In this document: piece after piece, positions 57,133 to 64,000 of the stretch
Position numbering within the stretch: the first letter of the stretch is position 1
How the letters are laid out: every line of letters starts with the position of its first letter
Assembly (NCBI RefSeq): GCF_004297405.1
Contig: NZ_SCVC01000046.1
Location: 211,475-275,474 of the forward strand
Reading direction: 5' to 3'
Source: Reyranella sp.
Lineage (GTDB): Bacteria > Pseudomonadota > Alphaproteobacteria > Reyranellales > Reyranellaceae
Length of the DNA stretch: 64,000 nucleotides
Notes under the pieces: model-generated
Database searches by the model: none
The model's input: the letters and a program-made list of their open reading frames with translations, nothing else
Told to the model about the DNA's origin: nothing
Position numbers and translations under genes: made by a program

Positions 57133-57945
57133 ATGAACAATCCGCCCGCCTCGATTGCTCGCCTGCGACACGGTGGCTGCACCTGGGCATTAGGCGGGGT
57201 GTCTGGCGATGACACCGCGTTGGAGAGGCTGTCTGCCGTCCTGCTGTCGCGCTGGCAGTCGGGCGACCGGCTTGTCGTGCTGGGCAACATGCTGGGCGCG
57301 GCGGGCGATCCGGTGCGCGCCCTGGACCTCATGCTTCTGTTGCGACGTCGCCTGCTGGCCAGGCCAAGCGCCGAGGTCGAGGATTTCGTCTTCCTGCGCG
57401 GTGCCCAGGAGGAGATGTGGCACAAGGTGCTGCAGCTTCAGTTCGCCATGTCGCCACTCGACGTCCTCGACTGGATGCTGGCGCGCGGCCTCATGGCCAC
57501 TATCGAAGCCTATGGTCATTCCGTCGCCGAAGGGCGGATCGCCAGCCGCAATGGTCCGTCGGCTATTGCACGCTGGACCGCGAGCCTGCGCCAGCGCCAC
57601 ACTCAACAGCCAGGCCATCCCGATCTGCTGAACTCGCTCGCACGGGCGGCCATCAGCGCCGATGGCCGCATCGTGTTCGCCGCCGCGGGAGCCGATCCGG
57701 CCCGGCCGCTCGATGAGCAGGCCGACGCCTTCTGGTGGAATGCCGCATCGGACAACGCGCTCGACGACGCGCTCGGCAGGGCTGGCGACGGTGGTTGGCC
57801 GGCCATCGACCGGCTGGTCCGGGGTACGGCCCCCGCCAGCAACGTAGCCAACGAGAACGGTCGGGTGCTGACGGTCGCACGCGATCGGCCGACCCTGGTC
57901 GCCCTCGATGCCGATGGCGCGGTGCTGGAGAGGATCGAGCCCTGA
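57133..57945 (+). CDS. PPP-family phosphatase-like protein lacking the metal ligands (apparent pseudophosphatase)
   Basis: 270 aa. The layout follows Ser/Thr PPP-type phosphoesterases (GDIHG, GDYVDRG, GNHE, a mid-helix SYG, HAG, HGH), but each ligand is changed: GGVSGD (21-26) for GDIHG, GNMLGAA (51-57) for GDYVDRG, GAQE (90-93) for GNHE, AAAG (183-186) for xHAG, and VRGTAP (229-234) for VHGHTP. Conserved framework stretches remain, such as FLRGAQEEMWHKVL, IEAYG and ADPARPLDEQ. It should not bind a di-metal centre. The frame is intact and codon use is normal, so it is kept by selection rather than being a decayed gene. It may bind a partner or nucleotide. Its proximity to carD is suggestive only. 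Confidence 0.6.
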   Translation: MNNPPASIARLRHGGCTWALGGVSGDDTALERLSAVLLSRWQSGDRLVVLGNMLGAAGDPVRALDLMLLLRRRLLARPSAEVEDFVFLRGAQEEMWHKVLQLQFAMSPLDVLDWMLARGLMATIEAYGHSVAEGRIASRNGPSAIARWTASLRQRHTQQPGHPDLLNSLARAAISADGRIVFAAAGADPARPLDEQADAFWWNAASDNALDDALGRAGDGGWPAIDRLVRGTAPASNVANENGRVLTVARDRPTLVALDADGAVLERIEP

Positions 57946-59361
57946 CTACGGCTCGATGATCTTGATCTCGGAGCGGCGCGTAAGATCGGCCGGCGCATCG
58001 GCAGCATTAAGCACCAGCAGGCGCTCCATTCGAAGCGTCTGATAAGGCATGCGGGCGGCAAGCTGAGCGGCCGTCGAACCAGTCGGCGAGATGATGCGCA
58101 GCCGATAGGGTTTCAACGCGACAACCTCCGCGTCGGAGAGTGAGCGGAAGCTGCGGGCTGCGTTCAGCAGCACCTCGATCTGGCGGTCCTGCCCGGGACC
58201 TTCGCTCATCAGGTTGAAGTAACAGATGCGCTCGCCGTGGCGGACGATGACGTAACGCGCCTGCGCAAGCCCGGTGTCGGAACCACGCGGTCGCGCGCCG
58301 ATCGCCGCCTCCGCGCCACCGATCTCGGTTGCCCGAATATCGGTCGGCGTCGGCTTCAGCTTGTTGCGCATCCAGTCATCGAGCCGACCCTCCACCTGGT
58401 CGGTCGTGCAGGAAAAGAACATCAGCGAGCGATCGCGGCCAACAGCCAGCACCCCGTCGTTTTCGTTGAAGACGAAGAAGCCTGCAGGTGCGGTGAAGGC
58501 CAGCCGCAAGGTTGGATGCAGGAAAGAGGTGCCCCGCACGAAGCCCTCGTTCGGCGGATCGTCGACGGACATGCCGTCGATCGAGGCGAAGTATTCCTTT
58601 TGGTTGGCCTCGCCCGGCGCCGAGGTGCCCGGCAACGCCGCAAGCGCCTCGAGCCGTTCGACCGGCGCCGGATGCGTGGAAGAGGCACTCGGCCGATCGC
58701 CGACATCGGACGTCTCGCCCATGATCTGCGATTCGAGCTGCGACTGGCGACGCAGGCGATGGATCAACCCCTCCATGGCACTGCCGCGATAGCCTGCCTT
58801 GGTCATGTAGGTGAGGGCGAGCCGGTCGGCTTCGAGTTCCTGCTCGCGCGAATAGCGTCGCAACGCCAGCAGGCCTTCGTTGGCGACCGATCGGCCGACC
58901 GTGACGGAACCACTGGTCGACGCCGCAGCAACGGCAGCGTCGACCATGTCCTTGCGTACGCGGGCACGTTGCGCGGCGTGACGCTGAACGAGGTGGCCGA
59001 GTTCATGGCTGAACGCGGCGGCGAGCTCGGCCTCGTCTTCGAGGATCGCCAGCAAGCCGCGCGTCACGAACACATAGCCCGGCACGGCATGCGCATTCGC
59101 CAGCGACTGGTCGAGCACGGCGAAGCGATAGCTTCCGGGAAGCCCGGCCGCCGTCACGATGCGTTGACCGACGCGATCGACATAGGCTTGCAGCTTGGGA
59201 TCGTCGTAGGCCGGCCCAACCAGCCTCTCGACCTCGCGTGGCAGGGATAGCGCGCCGCGGCCTGCCGACGCCGCGTTCGTCTGCGGCGGAGTGACCTGCG
59301 GCGTGCAGGCAGCAACGACCGCCAGCATCGCGACCGACGCTAGAATCCCGCGAAAATTCAC
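57946..59361 (-). CDS. M48-family metalloprotease lipoprotein (BepA/YfgC-like)
   Basis: 471 aa. Signal peptide with lipobox VVAAC, Cys19. HExxH zinc motif HELGH at 119-123, and the third ligand region in YSREQELEADRLALTYM. A C-terminal ~200-residue domain with PNEGFVRGTSFLHPTLRLAFTAP probably contacts substrate or partners. It is likely an outer-membrane-associated protease of envelope quality control. Its stop abuts the convergent pseudophosphatase stop with no spacer. Confidence 0.9.
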   Translation of the reverse strand: MNFRGILASVAMLAVVAACTPQVTPPQTNAASAGRGALSLPREVERLVGPAYDDPKLQAYVDRVGQRIVTAAGLPGSYRFAVLDQSLANAHAVPGYVFVTRGLLAILEDEAELAAAFSHELGHLVQRHAAQRARVRKDMVDAAVAAASTSGSVTVGRSVANEGLLALRRYSREQELEADRLALTYMTKAGYRGSAMEGLIHRLRRQSQLESQIMGETSDVGDRPSASSTHPAPVERLEALAALPGTSAPGEANQKEYFASIDGMSVDDPPNEGFVRGTSFLHPTLRLAFTAPAGFFVFNENDGVLAVGRDRSLMFFSCTTDQVEGRLDDWMRNKLKPTPTDIRATEIGGAEAAIGARPRGSDTGLAQARYVIVRHGERICYFNLMSEGPGQDRQIEVLLNAARSFRSLSDAEVVALKPYRLRIISPTGSTAAQLAARMPYQTLRMERLLVLNAADAPADLTRRSEIKIIEP

Positions 59362-59483
59362 GATTCCTCATCACGGCGCAGCAGGCGCCGTGTCGACCTT
59401 AGACGTTTGGCCGAGGCTGCTGCAATCGTCGCAAGGCTGGAATGACGGCTGCCACTATGGCAGTGATGTCAGCAGGTATTCGC

Positions 59484-60494
59484 ATGCCGCGTTCTGAGAC
59501 TCCGCTCCGATCCGATCTGTTTCCCGAAATCTCGCCCTACGCCAGCGGTATGCTGGCGGTCGATGGGCGGCATACGATCTATTGGGAGCAAAGCGGCAAC
59601 CCCGAAGGTGTACCCGTCGTGTTCCTGCACGGCGGTCCGGGCGCTGGTTCCGCGCCGGTCCATCGCCGCTTCTTCGATCCGCAATTCTATCGTGTCGTCG
59701 TCTTCGACCAGCGCGGCTGCGGCCGCTCCATGCCGCTCGGCGAGCTGCAGGACAATACGACCGCCGATCTCGTCTCCGACATGGAGAAGCTCAGGACGCA
59801 TCTCGGCATTCAGCGCTGGCTCCTGTTCGGCGGTTCGTGGGGCAGCACGCTGGCGCTCGCCTACGGGCTCGCCCATCCCGACCGCACCGCGGGCTTCATC
59901 CTGCGCGGCATCTTTCTCGGCGCCCGTCCGGAGATCGATTGGTTCCTGCACGGCATGCGGACAATCTTCCCGGAAGCCTGGCGCGACTTCGCCGAGCATC
60001 TGCCGGAAAGCGAGCGTTCCGACCTCCTCGGCAATTACTATCGCCGCCTGATCGATCGCAATCCCGACCGGCACCGCCCGGCGGCGCGCGCCTGGAGCCG
60101 TTACGAAGCCGCCTGCTCGACACTCTATCCGACAGTGCGTGCGCCGTTCGAAACCGACCATGGCGGCTTTGCGCTCGCCCTGTCGCGTATCGAGGCGCAC
60201 TACTTCGCCAACGGCACCTTCGTGCCCGAAGGCTGGCCCTGGGCACAGCTCGAACGGGTGCGCCATCTGCCCTGCACCATCGTGCAGGGCCGCTACGACA
60301 TCGTCTGTCCGCCGGTCACCGCCGATGCGCTGGCACGGGCCTGGCCCGAGGCGCGCTATGTCGTGGTGCCCGACGCCGGCCACAGCGCCCTCGAACCCGG
60401 CATTCGTGCAGCGCTGGTCAATGCCACCGAAAGCTATCGCCTGTCGCTCAGCGACGACGAACTCTTTGCCCCACGTTTTCCCTGGGAAGCCTAA
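59484..60494 (+). CDS. pip: Proline iminopeptidase (peptidase S33)
   Basis: 336 aa alpha/beta hydrolase. VFLHGGPGAGS is the HGGPG oxyanion motif, GGSWGSTLALAYGLAHP holds the catalytic Ser, and QGRYDIVCPP and DAGHSALEP supply Asp and His. It releases N-terminal proline from peptides. ATG at 59484 (AGCAGG upstream), although ATGs a few codons earlier cannot be ruled out. The next gene starts at the base after its stop. Confidence 0.9.
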   Translation: MPRSETPLRSDLFPEISPYASGMLAVDGRHTIYWEQSGNPEGVPVVFLHGGPGAGSAPVHRRFFDPQFYRVVVFDQRGCGRSMPLGELQDNTTADLVSDMEKLRTHLGIQRWLLFGGSWGSTLALAYGLAHPDRTAGFILRGIFLGARPEIDWFLHGMRTIFPEAWRDFAEHLPESERSDLLGNYYRRLIDRNPDRHRPAARAWSRYEAACSTLYPTVRAPFETDHGGFALALSRIEAHYFANGTFVPEGWPWAQLERVRHLPCTIVQGRYDIVCPPVTADALARAWPEARYVVVPDAGHSALEPGIRAALVNATESYRLSLSDDELFAPRFPWEA

Positions 60495-61550
60495 ATGTCA
60501 TTCGTCCTTCCGCCGGAACAGACCGGCGCTGCCGCTTGGTATGGCCCTGAAATCTCCAAGCGTGACGATTGGCTGATGCCCCTCGGCGCTGCCGAAGTAG
60601 CCGAGGTCGAGGCGGCGACCAAAGCGCTGGTCGCCCGCAATGCCGATATTGCCGCCATCGCGGCGCGCGACTTTCCCCTGCCGACCCTCGGCGCCAAGCT
60701 GCGGGCACGCGTCGACGACGAAGTTTTGAACGGCCGCGGCTTTCTGCTGCTGCGCGGCCTGCCGGTCGAACGTTGGTCGATGGCGGAATCGGCGACGGCC
60801 TTTTTCGGCTTGGGCGCCCATCTCGGCTCCGCCCGCTCGCAGAACGGCAAGGGCCATGTATTGGGTCATGTCCAGGATCTCGGCCTCGATGTGAAGGATC
60901 CCAACGTCCGCATCTATCAGACGCACGAGCGCCAGACCTACCACACCGATTCCTGCGACATCGTCGGCCTGCTCTGCCTCAAAACCGCCAAGTCGGGCGG
61001 CCTGTCGGCGCTGGTCAGTTCGACCACCATCTTCAACGAGATGCGCCGCCAGCGGCCCGATCTGCTGCAGCTCCTGTTTCAGCCGCTCGCCACCGATCGG
61101 CGCGGCGAGGTCCCGGCAGGCCAGAAGCCTTACTTCGAAATCCCGGTGTTCAACTGGCACCAGGACTATCTGACGGCGATCTATCAGCGCCAGTACATCG
61201 ACTCCGCGCAGCGCTTTGCCGATGCGCCGCGACTCTCGGCCGCTCAGGTCGAAGCGCTCGATATGTTCGACCGGCTGGCCAACGATCCGAAGCTCAACCT
61301 GTTCATGGAGTTCAAGCCGGGCGACGTGCAGCTCGTGCACAACCACACCATGCTGCATGACCGCACGGGCTTCGAGGACTGGCCCGAGCCCGAGCGCCGC
61401 CGTCATCTCCTGCGCCTGTGGCTGGCGGCTGCCGGTGGACGCCCCCTGCCCGAGATCTTCGCCCAGCGCTACGGCCAGGTGACCATAGGCGATCGCGGCG
61501 GCATCATCGTGCATGGCACCAAGCTGCATGCTCCGTTGCAGGCCGTTTGA
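60495..61550 (+). CDS. TauD/TfdA-family Fe(II)/2-oxoglutarate dioxygenase
   Basis: 351 aa. The 2-His-1-Asp iron site is visible: YHTDSCDIVG (His150, Asp152) and the distal His in QLVHNHTMLHDR. Arg residues binding 2-oxoglutarate lie in RRRHLLRLWL. The family hydroxylates taurine, sulfonates, phenoxy-acids and many others, so the substrate is not assigned. It is translationally linked to pip by a direct stop-start join. Confidence 0.85.
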   Translation: MSFVLPPEQTGAAAWYGPEISKRDDWLMPLGAAEVAEVEAATKALVARNADIAAIAARDFPLPTLGAKLRARVDDEVLNGRGFLLLRGLPVERWSMAESATAFFGLGAHLGSARSQNGKGHVLGHVQDLGLDVKDPNVRIYQTHERQTYHTDSCDIVGLLCLKTAKSGGLSALVSSTTIFNEMRRQRPDLLQLLFQPLATDRRGEVPAGQKPYFEIPVFNWHQDYLTAIYQRQYIDSAQRFADAPRLSAAQVEALDMFDRLANDPKLNLFMEFKPGDVQLVHNHTMLHDRTGFEDWPEPERRRHLLRLWLAAAGGRPLPEIFAQRYGQVTIGDRGGIIVHGTKLHAPLQAV

Positions 61551-61556
61551 CCGCAG

Positions 61557-61584
61557 TTGACCTGACGCGAGGTCATCCCTAAGT
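61557..61584 (+). promoter_or_regulatory. Candidate heat-shock-type promoter for grpE with an embedded palindrome
   Basis: TTGACC (61557-61562) and CCTAAGT (61578-61584) are 15 nt apart and resemble the alphaproteobacterial RpoH pattern CTTG...CYTATNT. Between them lies a perfect inverted repeat, TGACCT (61558-61563) and AGGTCA (61570-61575), with a 6-nt spacer. The palindrome may be an operator or simply coincidental. No CIRCE element is present. Confidence 0.4.
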
Positions 61585-61624
61585 GAAGGCCGCTCAAAGA
61601 AACCACGGATACTAGGGACAACAT

Positions 61625-62233
61625 ATGGCCAGCGATCCTACCGCGGGCGGCGCCCCGGCGGATATGCCGGTCGAGACGCCCGAAACCGATCTCGATATTC
61701 CCTCCAAGCCGGAGAGCGCCGCCGATTGGCAGCGCCTCGTCGAGCAGCTTCAGGCCGAGAAGACCGACCTGCAGGACAAGCAGCTTCGTGCCTTGGCCGA
61801 GGCGCAGAACGTCCGCCGTCGTGCGCAGCAGGATATCGAGAAGGAGCGCAAGTTCGGTATCGAGCGTTTCGCCCGCGATGTTCTGTCAGTCGCCGACAAT
61901 ATCGGCCGAGCGCTGTCGGCTCTGCCGGCCGACCTCGAGACGCTGGACCCTGCCTTGCGCAATGTCGTGGTGGGCGTCCAGGCGACCGAGCGCGAGCTGC
62001 AGTCGGTTCTGGAGCGCCACGGTGTCACCCGCGTCGAGGCGCTGGGTAAGCCCTTCAATGCCGAATTCCACCAGGCGATGATGGAGATCGAGGACCCGAG
62101 CGTCCCCTCCGGTACCGTCGTCCAGGAAATGGCCCCGGGCTACCTGATCGCCGGCCGGCTGCTGCGGGCGGCCATGGTCGGGGTTTCGAAGGGCGGTCCG
62201 AAGGTCAGCCCCCAGGCAAGCAACGAAAACTAG
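61625..62233 (+). CDS. grpE: Nucleotide-exchange factor GrpE
   Basis: 202 aa. The N-terminal disordered tail and long coiled coil (LQAEKTDLQDKQLRALAEAQNVRRRAQQDIEKERKF) are followed by the beta-wing domain GVTRVEALGKPFNAEFHQAMMEI. GrpE releases ADP from DnaK. ATG at 61625 (ACTAGGGACAACAT upstream). dnaK is 237 nt downstream with its own promoter. Confidence 0.96.
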   Translation: MASDPTAGGAPADMPVETPETDLDIPSKPESAADWQRLVEQLQAEKTDLQDKQLRALAEAQNVRRRAQQDIEKERKFGIERFARDVLSVADNIGRALSALPADLETLDPALRNVVVGVQATERELQSVLERHGVTRVEALGKPFNAEFHQAMMEIEDPSVPSGTVVQEMAPGYLIAGRLLRAAMVGVSKGGPKVSPQASNEN

Positions 62234-62341
62234 CCAGCTTTCCTCCCGGTGCTTTCCCGCCCCGGGGGCGCCAGCACACAAAGAATACACCCTAGGCGGC
62301 AAAACAGCGCTTTCAAGCTGCGAATTTGGACCTTAAGTCCA

Positions 62342-62369
62342 TTGCAGGCAGCCGCTTAGGACCTATATA
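62342..62369 (+). promoter_or_regulatory. Promoter candidate for dnaK
   Basis: TTGCAG (62342-62347), 16-nt spacer and TATATA (62364-62369). The predicted start lies about 95 nt before dnaK. A hairpin CCTG...CCGG/CCGG...CAGG with loop TTTTT (62378-62400) sits at the 5' end of the leader. A heat-shock promoter overlapping this region was looked for but not found clearly. Confidence 0.45.
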
Positions 62370-62470
62370 GCCCCTGTCCTGACCCGGTTTTTCCGGCAGG
62401 TAACATTTTGAGGGGGTCGATCAGGCGCCTTTGGGGCCGGGCCGATCTGCCTAGGGAAGAGAGCAGTATC

Positions 62471-64000
<1,530 letters not shown>

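Noticed and set aside
62234..62300. GC-rich inverted repeat after grpE (CGCCCC/GGGGGCG) as a terminator.
   Set aside because: The stem is short, has almost no loop and no T-run follows, so it is not listed as a feature.

Overview
The window is about 64 kb of high-GC (roughly 63-65%, by eye) chromosomal DNA. It is packed with about 60 protein genes, mostly in short operons with 4-nt stop/start overlaps. Gene content and synteny point to an alphaproteobacterium, most likely a Rhodospirillales-type or Reyranella-like soil or water organism. The supporting clusters are secB next to dnaQ-coaE, maf-aroE and rho; ubiE-ubiB-coaBC-dut; Suv3-like helicase / S4 protein / 7Fe ferredoxin / carD; and grpE-dnaK. 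A 180-kDa NAD-glutamate dehydrogenase, Bug-type binding proteins and CaiB-family enzymes fit the same picture. The genus is inference. I saw no rRNA, tRNA, CRISPR, phage or insertion sequence.

Layout. 1-6490: beta-propeller (NHL) secreted protein (3' end outside the window), alpha-methylacyl-CoA racemase-like enzyme, EI24/CysZ-like membrane protein, small lipoprotein, secreted alpha/beta hydrolase, membrane protein and a membrane-anchored LytTR regulator. 6505-17835: gentisate dioxygenase and a class I glutamine amidotransferase-like hydrolase diverge from secB; then come dnaQ, coaE, quinone oxidoreductase, sugar dehydrogenase, maf, aroE, thioesterase, MFS transporter and rho. 17437-20677: cupin, 3-hydroxyisobutyrate dehydrogenase-like, GNAT, carboxymuconolactone decarboxylase-like, Rrf2 regulator and dut. 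20723-25811: coaBC, TauE/SafE permease, ubiB and ubiE, diverging from a gene that carries the diagnostic motifs of halohydrin dehalogenases.

25958-33041: a complete dipeptide/oligopeptide-type ABC operon (two permeases, two tandem paralogous binding proteins, two ATPases). 33038-41838: GFA-family protein, class Ia ribonucleotide reductase nrdA-nrdB with a tandem NrdR-box promoter and a terminator-like hairpin between the two genes, then the giant NAD-glutamate dehydrogenase. 41869-46563: msrB, lipoprotein, epoxide hydrolase, a zinc-type ABC permease and ATPase preceded by a 42-codon ORF and a Zur-box-like site, and a DUF1223 thioredoxin-like protein. 46566-52295: a LysR-controlled five-gene catabolic operon (Bug, crotonase, CoA-transferase, crotonase, Bug).

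52349-57945: Suv3-like helicase, S4 protein, ferredoxin, CarD, and a PPP-phosphatase-like protein that has lost every recognisable metal ligand. 57946-64000: M48 lipoprotein protease, proline iminopeptidase, TauD-like dioxygenase, grpE, and dnaK running off the right edge.

The strongest leads are the halohydrin dehalogenase candidate (25077-25811), the apparent pseudophosphatase behind carD (57133-57945), the basic insert in Rho (16686-16820) and the regulatory architecture of nrdAB (34650-36669). All calls rest on reading the sequence and on family knowledge; no database search was run.
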